Shown here: one piece after another, positions 46,169-56,411 of the stretch
Layout of the letters: every line of letters begins with the position of its first letter
How positions within the stretch are numbered: position 1 is the first letter of the stretch
DNA from: Mycolicibacterium hippocampi
GTDB taxonomy: Bacteria; Actinomycetota; Actinomycetes; Mycobacteriales; Mycobacteriaceae
Assembly (NCBI RefSeq): GCF_010723735.1
Contig: NZ_BLLB01000002.1
Location: 868,001-932,000, forward strand
DNA: 64,000 bases
Direction: 5' to 3'
The notes under the pieces: generated by a model
The model's input: only the letters and a program-made list of their open reading frames with translations
Databases searched by the model: none
Told to the model about the DNA's origin: nothing
Translations under genes and position numbers: made by a program

Positions 46169-47584
46169 ATGACCACAGAATCCGTTGTCCCAGCTCAGGT
46201 GGACGATTCCGCTCGCACCCCGGACATCCCGGCCGTCGTCAGCCGTCTCCGGCAGACGTTCGCCACCGGCCGTACCCGCAGCGTCGAGTGGCGCAAGCAG
46301 CAGCTGCGCGGGCTCGAACGGCTGATGACCGAGAACGAGGCCGCGATCGCCGACGCCCTCGACAAAGACCTCGGCAGGTCCCCGTTCGAGGCGTGGCTGG
46401 CCGATGTCGCCAGCACCGCCGGGGAGGCCAAGACGGCCGCGAAGAACGTCGGCAAGTGGATGAAGCGCCGCCACAGCCTGCTGGAACTGTCGCAGCTGCC
46501 CGGCCGGGGCTGGGTCGAGTACGAGCCCTACGGGACCGTGCTGATCATCGGCGCCTGGAACTTCCCGTTCGCGCTGACCCTCGGCCCGGCCGTCGGCGCC
46601 ATCGCCGCCGGCAACACCGTGGTGCTCAAGCCGTCCGAGGTGGCGCCGGCGTCGTCCGCACTGATGGCCGAGCTGGTGCCGCGCTACCTCGACAACGACG
46701 CCATCGCCGTCATCGAGGGTGACGGCGCGGTCAGCCAGGAACTCATCGCGCAGGGCTTCGACCATCTGCTGTTCACCGGCGGCACCGAGGTCGGCCGGAA
46801 GGTCTACGAGGGCGCGGCGCCGCACCTGACGCCGGTGACGCTGGAACTGGGCGGCAAGAGCCCGGTGATCGTGTCCGCCGACGCCGACGTCGACGTCGCC
46901 GCCAAGCGCATCGCCTGGACCAAGCTGATCAACTCCGGCCAGATCTGCATCGCGCCGGACTACGTGCTCGCCGAGGCGCCCATCCGGGACCGGCTGGTCG
47001 ACAAGATCAGGGAGGCTGTCGAGACCTTCGAAGGGGAGAACGCCGGCGGTAAGCGCATCGTCAACGAACGCCACTTCGACCGCCTCACCACCGCGCTGGC
47101 AGCCACCAAGGGCACCGTCGCCGTCGGCGGCGGCTCCGATGCCGCCGGGCTGAAGATCCAGCCGACCGTGGTGGTGGACCCGGATCCGGGCGAACCGCTG
47201 ATGACCGACGAGATCTTCGGTCCGATCCTGCCGATCGTGACGGTCCAGAACATGGACGAGGCAATCACTTTCGTCAACTCGCGGCCCAAACCGCTGGCGG
47301 CGTACCTGTTCACCAAGGCCAAGGCGATCCGCGAACGGGTGATCAAGGAAGTGCCCGCCGGTGGCATGGTGATCAACCACCTGGTGTTCCACTTCGCCAC
47401 CCACAAGCTGCCGTTCGGCGGCGTCGGACCGTCGGGGACGGGCGCGTACCACGGCAAGTACGGCTTCGAGGAGTTCAGCCACCGCAAGTCGGTGATGACC
47501 AAGTCAACCCGACCCGACGTCGGCGCCTTCATCTACCCGCCGTATACAGAGAAGGCTTGGAAACTCGCTAGGCGACTCTTCTAG
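46169..47584 (+). CDS. Aldehyde dehydrogenase (Rv0147-like)
   Basis: The 471-residue NAD(P)-dependent enzyme has the catalytic Cys in SGQICIAPDY, the general-base Glu in LELGGKSPV, and AWNFPF near the cofactor site. The pattern is of class 3 (ALDH3) fatty aldehyde dehydrogenases, which lack the long tail of ALDH1/2. AAGGAG precedes the ATG. It begins a three-gene run with an SDR and a quinone reductase. Confidence 0.92.
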   Translation: MTTESVVPAQVDDSARTPDIPAVVSRLRQTFATGRTRSVEWRKQQLRGLERLMTENEAAIADALDKDLGRSPFEAWLADVASTAGEAKTAAKNVGKWMKRRHSLLELSQLPGRGWVEYEPYGTVLIIGAWNFPFALTLGPAVGAIAAGNTVVLKPSEVAPASSALMAELVPRYLDNDAIAVIEGDGAVSQELIAQGFDHLLFTGGTEVGRKVYEGAAPHLTPVTLELGGKSPVIVSADADVDVAAKRIAWTKLINSGQICIAPDYVLAEAPIRDRLVDKIREAVETFEGENAGGKRIVNERHFDRLTTALAATKGTVAVGGGSDAAGLKIQPTVVVDPDPGEPLMTDEIFGPILPIVTVQNMDEAITFVNSRPKPLAAYLFTKAKAIRERVIKEVPAGGMVINHLVFHFATHKLPFGGVGPSGTGAYHGKYGFEEFSHRKSVMTKSTRPDVGAFIYPPYTEKAWKLARRLF

Positions 47585-47595
47585 GAAGGAACCCC

Positions 47596-48459
47596 ATGCC
47601 AGGAGTGCAGGATCGCGTCATCGTCGTCACCGGTGCCGGAGGCGGACTCGGGCGGGAGTACGCCCTGACGCTCGCCCGCGAGGGCGCCAGCGTCGTGGTC
47701 AACGACCTCGGTGGAGCGCGGGATGGCACCGGTTCAGGGTCGACGATGGCCGACGAGGTGGTCAAGGAGATCAAGGACGCCGGTGGGCGCGCCGTGGCCA
47801 ACTACGACTCGGTCGCCGAGCCGGAGGCCGCGGCCAACATCATCAAGACCGCGGTCGACGAGTTCGGCAAGGTCGACGGTGTGGTCAGCAACGCCGGCAT
47901 CCTGCGCGACGGCACCTTCCACAAGATGGAGTTCGCCAGCTGGGACGCCGTACTCAAGGTGCACCTCTACGGCGGGTACAACGTGATCCGGGCGGCCTGG
48001 CCGCACTTCCGGGAGAACGGCTTCGGCCGCGTCGTCGTCGCCACCTCGACCAGCGGGCTGTTCGGCAACTTCGGGCAGGCCAACTACGGTGCCGCCAAGC
48101 TCGGCCTGGTGGGCATGATCAACACGCTGGCCCAGGAGGGCGCGAAGTACAACATCAAGGCCAACGCCGTGGCGCCGATCGCGGCCACCCGGATGACCCA
48201 GGACATCCTGCCGCCCGAGGTGTTCGAGAAGCTGACCCCGGAGTACGTGGCGCCGGTGGTGGCCTACCTGTGCACCGAGGAGAACCCCGACACCGCATCG
48301 GTGTTCATCGTCGGCGGCGGCAAGGTGCAGCGCGTCGCACTGTTCCAGAACAACGGCGTCACCTTCACCAGCGTGCCGTCGGTGGACGACGTCGCCGGCA
48401 AGTGGGGCGAGATCACCGACCTGGCGGCGGCCGAGCGGGCCACCTTCAGCCTCGGCTGA
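47596..48459 (+). CDS. Short-chain dehydrogenase (Rv0148-like, 17-beta-HSD4 type)
   Basis: The 287-residue SDR has TGAGGGLGREYA (cofactor), NAGILRDGTF, and the catalytic YGAAK. It resembles the dehydrogenase part of peroxisomal multifunctional enzyme type 2, which oxidises 3-hydroxyacyl-CoA. It starts 11 bases after the aldehyde dehydrogenase and precedes a quinone reductase by 4 bases. Likely role in beta-oxidation or related lipid turnover. Confidence 0.9.
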   Translation: MPGVQDRVIVVTGAGGGLGREYALTLAREGASVVVNDLGGARDGTGSGSTMADEVVKEIKDAGGRAVANYDSVAEPEAAANIIKTAVDEFGKVDGVVSNAGILRDGTFHKMEFASWDAVLKVHLYGGYNVIRAAWPHFRENGFGRVVVATSTSGLFGNFGQANYGAAKLGLVGMINTLAQEGAKYNIKANAVAPIAATRMTQDILPPEVFEKLTPEYVAPVVAYLCTEENPDTASVFIVGGGKVQRVALFQNNGVTFTSVPSVDDVAGKWGEITDLAAAERATFSLG

Positions 48460-48463
48460 TTGC

Positions 48464-49426
48464 GTGAAAGCGCTTGTAGCGCAGGAGCTGTCGGGACCTT
48501 CGGGCCTGGTCCTCGCTGACCGGGAAGAGCCTTCGGGAGACAACACCGTCGTCATCGACGTCGGCGCGGCCGGTGTCTGCTTCCCTGATCTGCTGATGCT
48601 GCGCGGTGAGTACCAGATGAAGATGCCTGCGCCGTTCATCCCGGGCCTGGAGGTGGCAGGCACGGTGCGGTCGGCCCCCGAGGGCTCGGGTTTTGTCGCC
48701 GGGCAACGGGTCTCGGGGTTCAGCCTGCTGGGGGCCTGGGCGGAGCGGGCCGCGCTGCCGGTCGACAGCGTGGTCCCGACGCACTCGGAGCTCGACGACG
48801 CATCAGCGGTCTGCCTGCTGGGCAACTACTACACGATGCACTTCGCGCTGCAGCGCCGGGGCGCGCTGCAACCCGGCGAGACGGTGCTGGTGCTCGGGTC
48901 CGGCGGTGGGGTCGGCACCGCCGCGGTCCAGATCGCCAAGGCGTTGGGCGCCAAGGTCATCGCGATGGTCCACCGGCCCGCGGCCATCGACTTCGTCGCG
49001 TCGCTCGGCGCCGATGTGGTGTTGCCGCTGACCGACGGGTGGCTCGACGCGGTCAAGCAGGAGACCGGTGGTCGCGGAGTGGACCTCGTGGTGGATCCGA
49101 TCGGCGGACCCGCCTTCGACGACGCGATCCGCGCCATGGCCACCGAGGGCAGGCTGCTGGTCATCGGCTTCGCCGCCGGCGGCATCCCCACGGTGAAGGT
49201 GAACCGGCTGCTGTTGCGCAACGTCAGCGTCGTCGGTGTGGGGTGGGGTGAGTTCGTCAACCGCACCCCCGGCGCGCAGGCCCAGGTCGGCGCCGCACTG
49301 GCCACCCTCGTCGACGGTGGCCTCAGACCGCCTGCGCCCGTGCGCTTCCCGCTGTCGGAAGGGGTGGCGGCGTTGCAGGACTTCGCCGGCGGGAAGATCA
49401 ACGGCAAGCTCGTCCTGGAGCCATAG
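48464..49426 (+). CDS. NADPH:quinone oxidoreductase (Rv0149-like)
   Basis: The 320-residue zinc-free medium-chain reductase has the cofactor motif GSGGGVGTAAVQIAKALGA and VDLVVDPIGG. No zinc-binding cysteines are present. GTG start at 48464. Probable role: reduction of quinones or enoyl/enone compounds with NADPH. Last gene of the ALDH-SDR-QOR group. Confidence 0.88.
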   Translation: MKALVAQELSGPSGLVLADREEPSGDNTVVIDVGAAGVCFPDLLMLRGEYQMKMPAPFIPGLEVAGTVRSAPEGSGFVAGQRVSGFSLLGAWAERAALPVDSVVPTHSELDDASAVCLLGNYYTMHFALQRRGALQPGETVLVLGSGGGVGTAAVQIAKALGAKVIAMVHRPAAIDFVASLGADVVLPLTDGWLDAVKQETGGRGVDLVVDPIGGPAFDDAIRAMATEGRLLVIGFAAGGIPTVKVNRLLLRNVSVVGVGWGEFVNRTPGAQAQVGAALATLVDGGLRPPAPVRFPLSEGVAALQDFAGGKINGKLVLEP

Positions 49427-49470
49427 GCGGACCAGTTGGGCGCGTGAGCCGTCGGCGTAGCGTGGACGGC

Positions 49471-50208
49471 ATGAGTTCGGACACGACATTGCCACCGGCC
49501 CTGAAGATGGCGGAGAAGCTGCTCGTCGACCCGCCGGAGAACCCCGACGTCAGCAGGGGCTACCTCGACCTGCTCGGTGAACAGCCCGCCGACACCGGGG
49601 ACCGCAACACCGGCGCAATCCAGGCGCTGTGGGCGTCGCGGCTGGGCTCGCTGCTCTACGACAACGCCCAGACCGTCGCCCGCCGCCTGCTGACGGCCTG
49701 GCAGCAGCCCACCGAATGGCTCAACCTGCCGGTCGGCGGCACCGCTCTCGACGTCGGCAGCGGACCCGGCAACGTGACCGCCGCACTCGGCCGTGCTGTC
49801 GGGCCCGGCGGGCTCGCGCTGGGTGTGGACATCTCCGAGCCCATGCTTGCCCGCGCCGTGAGCGCCGAGAGCGGTCCGAACGTCGGCTTCCTGCGCGCCG
49901 ATGCGCAGCGGCTGCCGTTCCGCGACGAATCCTTCGACGCGGTGGTCTCGATCGCGATGCTGCAGCTGATCCCGGACCCGTCCGTGGCGGTGGCGGAGAT
50001 GGTGCGGGTGCTGCGGCCCGGTCGGCGCATCGCTGTCATGGTGCCTACCGCAGGACCGGTGGCAGCCCCACTGCGGTACCTGCCGAACACGGGTGCCCGC
50101 GCCTTCGGCGACGACGAACTCGGTGACGAGTTCGAGCGGATCGGCCTGATCGGCGTTCGGACCAAGAGCGTCGGCACCATCCAGTGGGTGCGCGGCAAGA
50201 AGGCGTGA
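49471..50208 (+). CDS. Class I SAM-dependent methyltransferase
   Basis: The 245-residue protein has SAM motifs ALDVGSGPGNVTAAL, LGVDISEPML, ADAQRLPF and VRVLRPGRRIAV, a Methyltransf_11 layout typical of UbiE-like small-molecule methyltransferases. ATG at 49471. Substrate unknown. It lies in the interval corresponding to Rv0150c-Rv0152c of M. tuberculosis, where PE genes are absent here. Confidence 0.83.
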   Translation: MSSDTTLPPALKMAEKLLVDPPENPDVSRGYLDLLGEQPADTGDRNTGAIQALWASRLGSLLYDNAQTVARRLLTAWQQPTEWLNLPVGGTALDVGSGPGNVTAALGRAVGPGGLALGVDISEPMLARAVSAESGPNVGFLRADAQRLPFRDESFDAVVSIAMLQLIPDPSVAVAEMVRVLRPGRRIAVMVPTAGPVAAPLRYLPNTGARAFGDDELGDEFERIGLIGVRTKSVGTIQWVRGKKA

Positions 50209-50232
50209 GCCTGACCCCGTAGTGTCGCGGAC

Positions 50233-50721
50233 GTGAGCACCGGGGGACTAGTTCTCGTCGCGCTGGCGATCGCCGTCGGCCTGGCCGGCATCATCCTGCC
50301 CGTCCTACCCGGCGCGTTTCTGGTGATCGCCGCCATCGGGGTGTGGGCGTTCGTCGAGGGCGGCGCGGTGGCGTGGGTGACGTTCGGCATCGCGGCGGCG
50401 GTGTTCGCTGCGGCCGAGGTGATCAAGTACGCGTGGCCCGTCCAACGCATGCGCCGGGCCGAGGTCCGCACGTCGGTGCTGGTGGTCGGCGCGGTCGTCG
50501 GGTTCGTCGGTTTCTTCGTCATCCCCGTCATCGGGCTGCTGATCGGCTTCGTCGCCGGCGTGTTCGCCGCAGAGCTGGCGATTCGCCGCGACCTCGTCAG
50601 GGCGTGGGCGTCCACCGTGCACGCCCTCAAGGGCGTGGCACTGTCGATCGGGGTGGAGTTGACGGGTGCCCTGTTGGCCACGGTCGCGTGGGTGATCGGG
50701 GTGTTCCTGACGGTGGGCTGA
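50233..50721 (+). CDS. DUF456 membrane protein
   Basis: The 162-residue protein has about four to five helices with the DUF456 pattern GIILPVLPGAFLVIAAIGVWAF and FFVIPVIGLLIGFVAG. Function unknown; membership in the family is clear. GTG start. Followed by an inverted repeat that probably terminates it. Confidence 0.85.
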   Translation: MSTGGLVLVALAIAVGLAGIILPVLPGAFLVIAAIGVWAFVEGGAVAWVTFGIAAAVFAAAEVIKYAWPVQRMRRAEVRTSVLVVGAVVGFVGFFVIPVIGLLIGFVAGVFAAELAIRRDLVRAWASTVHALKGVALSIGVELTGALLATVAWVIGVFLTVG

Positions 50722-50743
50722 CGGGCAGCCCGCGAAAGTACGG

Positions 50744-50777
50744 TTTCTGACGAAAATCGCGCAGATTCCGTCAGAAA
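50744..50777. terminator. Bidirectional terminator-like hairpin
   Basis: Arms TTTCTGACG (50744-50752) and CGTCAGAAA (50769-50777) are perfect complements with a 16-nt loop, between convergent DUF456 (plus) and phosphatase (minus) genes. Confidence 0.6.
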
Positions 50778-50797
50778 TCGTGCGCTCGGCGCAGGGC

Positions 50798-51598
50798 TCA
50801 GCCGTGCAGCGCCTTCCGCAGCCGTGCGACGTCCTCGTCGGTCAACCCCGCCGCTTCCAGATAGCCACGCAACGAACCGAACTCGTCGTCCAGGGTGCGG
50901 CGCGCGGTGTCGAGATATTCCTCGCGCACCCCCAGCACCGCCTCGGTCAGCCGCGCCTCGGCCAGCTCCATCACCTCGGGCATCTCCGCTGCCCGGGCCC
51001 GGATCGTGGCCAGGATGCTCTCCCGCAGCTGCGGCACGGCCACGTTGCTGCGCAGATAGTCGGCCATGATCGCGTCACGGTCGACACCGGCGGCCTCCAG
51101 CACCACGGCGATGGTGAACCCGGTGCGGTCCTTGCCGGCAAAGCAGTGCGCCAGCACTTTCCGCTCCGATCCCAGCAGCGTGACCACCCGGTGCACCGCC
51201 TGGCGGGCGAGCGGAGCGGCGGCGATGCGGCCGTACTCCTCGGTCATGTACCGCGCCGCGGCATCACCGACCGACTCGTCGGAAGGCTTCTCGGTCATCA
51301 TCCGCTGGAACGCGTACTCGTGCGGGGCCTCGTCGTCGGAGGCGGTGGTCTCGATGAACGGCAGGTGGTGAATGTCGATTCCGGCGGGTACCAGCCCGGC
51401 GCCGTGCTTTTCGAGTTCGCGCAGGGTCCGCAGGTCGGCGACGTCGGTAACGCCGTAGCCGGCCAGACTGGCCCGGCCGGAGTCGTCGAGCTTCGACAGC
51501 TCACTGGCGCGGAAGAACCGGCCGGGAGCGATGCCGGCGTGCTCGGAGACATCGCGGAAGTTCCACGCCCCCGACAGTTCGTTGCCGATGGAGGCCAC
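50798..51598 (-). CDS. ptbB: Tyrosine/lipid phosphatase, MptpB family (Rv0153c-like)
   Basis: The 266-residue phosphatase has the P-loop HCFAGKDRTG (Cys152, Lys156, Asp157, Arg158), the form typical of MptpB, which dephosphorylates tyrosine, serine/threonine and phosphoinositides. GTG at 51598 shares one base with the fadE2 stop (TAGTG). Present in non-pathogens too; secretion to a host is not implied. Order fadE2-ptbB matches Rv0154c-Rv0153c. Confidence 0.9.
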   Translation of the reverse strand: MASIGNELSGAWNFRDVSEHAGIAPGRFFRASELSKLDDSGRASLAGYGVTDVADLRTLRELEKHGAGLVPAGIDIHHLPFIETTASDDEAPHEYAFQRMMTEKPSDESVGDAAARYMTEEYGRIAAAPLARQAVHRVVTLLGSERKVLAHCFAGKDRTGFTIAVVLEAAGVDRDAIMADYLRSNVAVPQLRESILATIRARAAEMPEVMELAEARLTEAVLGVREEYLDTARRTLDDEFGSLRGYLEAAGLTDEDVARLRKALHG

Positions 51599-52839
51599 TA
51601 GCTCGTCACCGCCGCTGCGAGCACCGACTTCTCCCTGCCGAGTTCGGACCGCGCGATGGTCCGCATGTGCACCTCGTCGGGCCCGTCGAACAGCCGCATC
51701 GCGCGATGCCAGCCGTACAGCCGGGCCAGCGGCACGTCGTCGCAGATGCCCGCCGCGCCGTGCACCTGGATGGCCCGGTCGAGCACGTTGCACGCCATCT
51801 GCGGAGCCACCGCCTTGATCTGCGCCACCTGCATCCGGGCCTCGTGGCTCTTGTTGCCGTGCTGGTCGATGGTCCACGCCGCTTTGTGGCACAGCAGCCG
51901 CGCCTGATCGATCTCGTTGCGCGACAACGCAACCTGCTGCTGCACCACGCCCTGCTCGGCCAGTGGCTTGCCGAACGCGATGCGCTTGGTGACCCGGTCG
52001 ACCATCAGCGCCAGTGCCCGCTCGGCCACACCGATCGCACGCATGCAGTGATGGATGCGGCCCGGGCCGAGGCGGGCCTGGGCGATCGCGAACCCGCTGC
52101 CCTCTTCGTGCAGCAGGTTCGACACCGGCACCCGCACGTTGTCGAACGAGATCTCGCAGTGCCCGTGCTGGTCCTGGTACCCGAACACCGGCAGCGACCG
52201 CTCGATCGACACCCCGGGGGTATCGACGGGCACCAGGATCATCGACTGCTGCTGATGGCTCGCCGCGTCGGGGTTGGTCCGCCCCATCACGATCAGGATC
52301 TTGCAGCGCGGATCAGCCGCGCCGGAGATCCACCACTTGCGGCCGTTGATGACGTAGTCGTCTCCGTCGCGCAGCATGGTCGTCTCGATGTTGCGTGCGT
52401 CCGACGACGCCACCGCGGGCTCGGTCATCGCGAATGCGCTGCGGATCTCACCGGCCAGCAGCGGCTCGAGCCATTGCTTGCTCTGCTCTTCGTTGGCGAA
52501 CAGGTGCAGCGTCTCCATGTTCCCGGTGTCGGGGGCCGCGCAGTTGAGTGCCTCAGGAGCGATCTCCATGCTCCAGCCGCTGAGCTCGGCCAGCGGCGCG
52601 TACTCGAGGTTGCTCAGCCCCGACTCCGACGGCAGGAACAGGTTCCACAGGCCCTGCTCCTTGGCGAGCTTCTTGAGGTCCTCGACCACCGGGGGCACCG
52701 TGTGGTCGTCGGAGCCCTTTTCGTGCCGGTAGGCCTCGTAGGACGCTTCGGCGGGAAACACGTGCTCGGTCATGAAGGCGGTCAGCCGGTCGTAGTAGTC
52801 CTGCCCTTTGGCCGACATCGCGAAGTCCATGACCGTCAC
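51598..52839 (-). CDS. fadE2: Acyl-CoA dehydrogenase FadE2
   Basis: The 413-residue flavoprotein has AMTEPAVASSDARNIETT, NGRKWWISGA and the C-terminal HGAAGICDDVPLARLYGWHRAMR pattern, close to ACAD10/11-like enzymes that act on long acyl-CoA. GTG at 52839 or ATG at 52830 may be the start. Gene order is as Rv0154c. It is separated from pntB upstream by a terminator hairpin. Confidence 0.92.
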   Translation of the reverse strand: MTVMDFAMSAKGQDYYDRLTAFMTEHVFPAEASYEAYRHEKGSDDHTVPPVVEDLKKLAKEQGLWNLFLPSESGLSNLEYAPLAELSGWSMEIAPEALNCAAPDTGNMETLHLFANEEQSKQWLEPLLAGEIRSAFAMTEPAVASSDARNIETTMLRDGDDYVINGRKWWISGAADPRCKILIVMGRTNPDAASHQQQSMILVPVDTPGVSIERSLPVFGYQDQHGHCEISFDNVRVPVSNLLHEEGSGFAIAQARLGPGRIHHCMRAIGVAERALALMVDRVTKRIAFGKPLAEQGVVQQQVALSRNEIDQARLLCHKAAWTIDQHGNKSHEARMQVAQIKAVAPQMACNVLDRAIQVHGAAGICDDVPLARLYGWHRAMRLFDGPDEVHMRTIARSELGREKSVLAAAVTS

Positions 52840-52853
52840 GATATGACACGCGC

Positions 52854-52886
52854 AAAAAACGGCCCTCTTCGGATCGTCATCCGAAG
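52854..52886 (-). terminator. Rho-independent terminator of the pnt operon
   Basis: On minus, stem CTTCGGAT/ATCCGAAG (52867-52886) with a 4-nt loop is followed by a run of six T (A-run 52854-52859 on plus), eight bases after the stem. Located downstream of pntB. Confidence 0.7.
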
Positions 52887-52917
52887 CGCGCTGGATGCGT
52901 GACGCGGCCTTGACCGG

Positions 52918-54357
52918 CTAGACCTTTTCGGCGACCGACAACGCGGCGTTGATCGCGTCGACGCGGTCCTTGGCATCCCCGAACAACATCTGGGTGTTCT
53001 CCCGGAAGAACAGCGGGTTCTGCACGCCGGCGTAGCCCGAGGCCATGGAACGCTTGAACACGATGACGTTGTCGGCGTTCCACACCGTCAACACCGGCAT
53101 CCCTGCGATGGGGCTGCCGGGATCCTCGGACGCCGCCGGGTTGACGGTGTCGTTGGCACCGATGACCAGCACGACACTGGTGCCGTCGAAATCGTCGTTG
53201 ATCTCGTCCATCTCGAGGACGATGTCGTAGGGCACCTTGGCCTCGGCCAGCAGCACGTTCATGTGGCCGGGCAACCGGCCGGCGACGGGGTGGATGCCGA
53301 AGCGGACGTCCACGCCACGCTCGCGCAGCTTGCGGGTCAGGTCGGCGACGCCGTACTGAGCTTGGGCGACGGCCATCCCGTAGCCGGGGGCGATGATCAC
53401 CGACGTGGCCGTGCTGAGCAGTTCGGCGACGCCGTCGGCGTTGATCTCGCGATGCTCGCCGTAGTCGGTGTCATCGGCGGGCCCGGCTTCTATCCCGAAG
53501 CCGCCGGCTATCACCGAGATGAACGACCGGTTCATCGCCTTGCACATGATGTAGGACAGGTAGGCGCCGGACGAACCGACCAGCGCTCCGGTGATGATCA
53601 GCAGGTCGTTGCCCAGCAGGAAGCCCGAAGCCGCTGCGGCCCAGCCGGAGTAACTGTTGAGCATCGACACCACGACCGGCATGTCGCCGCCGCCGATCGA
53701 GGCCACCAGATGCCAGCCGAGCAGCAGAGCGAGCACGGTGACCACCGCCAGCAGCCACAGCGTCGGGTCGATGACGAACCAGACCGTCAGTGCGAAGAAC
53801 GCCACCAGCGCGCCGACGTTCAGCATGTTCTTGCCGGGCAGCATCATCGGCGCGGACTTGATCCGGGCGGAGAGCTTGAGGTTGGCGACCACGGAGCCGG
53901 TGAACGTCACCGCGCCGATGAAGACGCCGATGAACACCTCGGCCGAGTGGATACCGAGCATGCCCTCCTGGGCCAGCTGGAGGGCTTCGGCGCCGCCCGG
54001 GTCGCCCTCGACGTGCAGGTAGCCGTTCCAGCCGACCAGCACCGCGGCCAGACCGACAAACGAGTGCAGCAGCGCGATCAGCTCGGGCATGCCCGTCATC
54101 TCGACGATCTTCGCCCGCCACAGCCCGATCACGGCCCCGATGACCATGGCGACGATCAGCAGCGCCAGGCCCATGGGTTCGATGTCGCGGGCAAGCGCCA
54201 GCGCGATGGTCGCGATCAGCGCCACAGCCATCCCGGCGATGCCGAAACTACTGCCGGCCTTAGAGGTTTCGTGCTTGGACAGCCCGGCCAGCGCCAGGAT
54301 GAACAGCAGGGCCGCGACGACGTACGCCGCGGTGGCGGTGTTTTCCAGCGTAAGCAT
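52918..54357 (-). CDS. pntB: NAD(P) transhydrogenase subunit beta
   Basis: PntB forms the proton channel and NADP-binding part of the transhydrogenase that makes NADPH from NADH. The 479-residue protein has about eight or nine helices (about 8-265) and then the dIII domain with [38 protein letters not shown] and [12 protein letters not shown]. It starts three bases after pntA. In M. tuberculosis the genes point the other way relative to fadE2. Confidence 0.95.
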   Translation of the reverse strand: MLTLENTATAAYVVAALLFILALAGLSKHETSKAGSSFGIAGMAVALIATIALALARDIEPMGLALLIVAMVIGAVIGLWRAKIVEMTGMPELIALLHSFVGLAAVLVGWNGYLHVEGDPGGAEALQLAQEGMLGIHSAEVFIGVFIGAVTFTGSVVANLKLSARIKSAPMMLPGKNMLNVGALVAFFALTVWFVIDPTLWLLAVVTVLALLLGWHLVASIGGGDMPVVVSMLNSYSGWAAAASGFLLGNDLLIITGALVGSSGAYLSYIMCKAMNRSFISVIAGGFGIEAGPADDTDYGEHREINADGVAELLSTATSVIIAPGYGMAVAQAQYGVADLTRKLRERGVDVRFGIHPVAGRLPGHMNVLLAEAKVPYDIVLEMDEINDDFDGTSVVLVIGANDTVNPAASEDPGSPIAGMPVLTVWNADNVIVFKRSMASGYAGVQNPLFFRENTQMLFGDAKDRVDAINAALSVAEKV

Positions 54358-54360
54358 GGG

Positions 54361-55893
54361 TCAGCTCCTCGAGAACATGGACAACATGCGGCGCGTCACC
54401 GCGAAGCCGCCGAAGACGTTGATGCTGGCGAGCAGGATCGCCACGAAGGCGATCCCGGTGATGACGTTGTCGCCGTGCCCGATCTGCAGCAGCGCGCCGA
54501 CGACGATGATCCCGGAGATCGCGTTGGTCACCGACATCAGCGGGGTGTGCAGCGCGTGGTGCACGTTGCCGATGACGTAGTAGCCGATGACGATCGCCAG
54601 CGCGAAGACCATCAGGTGAAACTGCAGTGCGGCCGGCGAGAGCGCGATCAGGGCGAACAGTGCCGCCGCGACGGTGAAGGCCACCCCCAGGCGGCGCCCG
54701 GTCGTCATCGGCTTCTTGGCCGGTTTCACTTCGACCGGCTCAGCGGCCTTGGCGGCGGGAGCGGCCGACACCTGCACCGGCGGTGGCGGCCAGGTGACCT
54801 CACCGTCACGGACCACGGTCACCGAGCGCTGCACCACGTCCTCGAAATCGAGGGTGAGCTGTCCGTTCTTTTCCGGGGTCAGCAGCTTCAGCAGGTTGAC
54901 CAGGTTCGTGCCGTACAGCTGCGACGCGGTGGCGGGCAGCCGGCCGGCCAGGTCGGTGTAGCCGATGATCGTGACACCGTTGTCGGTGACGACGGTCTGG
55001 TCCTTGACGGTGCCCTCGACGTTGCCGCCGTTGGCTGCCGCCATGTCGACGATGACGCTGCCGGACTTCATCGAGGCCACCATGTCGGCGGTGATGATCC
55101 GCGGCGCGGGCTTTCCGGGGATCAGCGCGGTCGTGATGATGATGTCGACGTCGCCTGCCTGCTCGGCGTACAGCGCCGCCTCGCGGACCTTGTAGTCGTC
55201 GTCCATCTCCTTGGCGTAGCCGGTAGCCGACACCTCCGCCGCCGCAGGGTCGACGGACAGGTACTCCCCGCCCAGCGATTTGACCTGGTCGGCAACTTCG
55301 GGCCGGGGGTCGGTGGCCCGCACGACGGCGCCCATGCTGCCGGCTGCGCCGATTGCGGCGAGACCGGCCACCCCTGCGCCGACGACCAGCACCTTGGCCG
55401 GTGGCACCTTGCCCGCGGCGGTGACCTGCCCGGTGAAGAACCGGCCGAACGCGTGCGCGGCCTCGACGACGGCGCGATAGCCGGCGATGTTGGCCATCGA
55501 CGACAGCACGTCCAGCGACTGCGCCCGGGAAATGCGCGGCACCGCATCCATCGCGAGAACCGTGATCGGCCGCGACGACAGCTCCTCGACCAGCTCGGGC
55601 TTCAGTGCCGGTGAGATCAGCCCGATCACCGTCGCACCGTCCCGCAGGGTCGCGATCTCGGCGCTGTTCGGAGCGTTGACCTTCAACACCACGTCTGCCG
55701 CCAACACCTGCTCAGTGGATCCGACGTCGGCGCCGACCTCGGTGAACGCCTCGTCGGAGAAGCTCGACGCACTGCCCGCACCGGCCTCCACGACGACGTC
55801 GTAGCCGAGCTTGATGAGTTGCCCGACCGTCTGCGGGGTGGCAGCCACACGCGTTTCACCAGGCAGGGACTCTTTCGGTATCCCGATGATCAT
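54361..55893 (-). CDS. pntA: NAD(P) transhydrogenase subunit alpha (single chain)
   Basis: The 510-residue product joins the NAD(H)-binding dI domain (about 1-380, with [14 protein letters not shown] and [11 protein letters not shown]) and the membrane alpha2 part (about 410-505, four helices) in one chain, like E. coli PntA. M. tuberculosis has these as two genes (PntAa, PntAb). ATG at 55893. Operon pntA-pntB, ended by the hairpin at 52854-52886. Confidence 0.95.
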   Translation of the reverse strand: MIIGIPKESLPGETRVAATPQTVGQLIKLGYDVVVEAGAGSASSFSDEAFTEVGADVGSTEQVLAADVVLKVNAPNSAEIATLRDGATVIGLISPALKPELVEELSSRPITVLAMDAVPRISRAQSLDVLSSMANIAGYRAVVEAAHAFGRFFTGQVTAAGKVPPAKVLVVGAGVAGLAAIGAAGSMGAVVRATDPRPEVADQVKSLGGEYLSVDPAAAEVSATGYAKEMDDDYKVREAALYAEQAGDVDIIITTALIPGKPAPRIITADMVASMKSGSVIVDMAAANGGNVEGTVKDQTVVTDNGVTIIGYTDLAGRLPATASQLYGTNLVNLLKLLTPEKNGQLTLDFEDVVQRSVTVVRDGEVTWPPPPVQVSAAPAAKAAEPVEVKPAKKPMTTGRRLGVAFTVAAALFALIALSPAALQFHLMVFALAIVIGYYVIGNVHHALHTPLMSVTNAISGIIVVGALLQIGHGDNVITGIAFVAILLASINVFGGFAVTRRMLSMFSRS

Positions 55894-56063
55894 CGATATC
55901 GATCCGATCTAGGCTTCGCTCACGGTGCGGTCGGACGCGCGGAGGCGCCCCGACACAGCTTGTCATTGGACGGGTGGAATACGTCAGTGTAGAAGTCTGC
56001 TGGTAGTGCTATCTCGCGGGATGGTGAGGTTCTGACGCAGTTGTGAAGGGGTCGGCGTCGAAG

Positions 56064-56411
56064 CTAGAGCGCGAGGTGAAGCCTCAGCGCCTCGTCAATG
56101 GCACGGAGCTCATCGACGGGTACTCGGCCAACACGCCGGAGTAACCGTTGTGTCGCAATAGATCTGACCTGCTCGGCCTGAGCTTTGGAGTCGACCCGTA
56201 GGCCGCTCACGGTCGCCGGTAGGAGCACTTGGAACGGAAAGACCGTTTCAGTGTTGCTCGTTAGCGGTACGACGGTGACGACCCCGCGTCCGAGCTGTGT
56301 TGCGGTCGCATTCGCCCGGTCATTGCTCACGATGACCGCCGGGCGTTGTTTGTTCGCCTCGCTACCGAGTGCGGGATTTAGGTTGACCTGCCATATCTCA
56401 CCGCGCAGCAT
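56064..56411 (-). CDS. MazF/PemK-family endoribonuclease toxin
   Basis: The 115-residue protein has the MazF pattern: [29 protein letters not shown], and VVPLTSN. MazF toxins cut mRNA or rRNA at short sequences. ATG at 56411 overlaps the antitoxin gene by 14 bases; ATG at 56426 is possible. Paired with the RHH antitoxin at 56398-56628. Confidence 0.9.
   Translation of the reverse strand: MLRGEIWQVNLNPALGSEANKQRPAVIVSNDRANATATQLGRGVVTVVPLTSNTETVFPFQVLLPATVSGLRVDSKAQAEQVRSIATQRLLRRVGRVPVDELRAIDEALRLHLAL

Noticed and set aside
53263..55614. 783-codon plus-strand open frame
   Set aside because: Antisense across both pntB and pntA, composition of an antisense shadow; the transhydrogenase genes are unambiguous.
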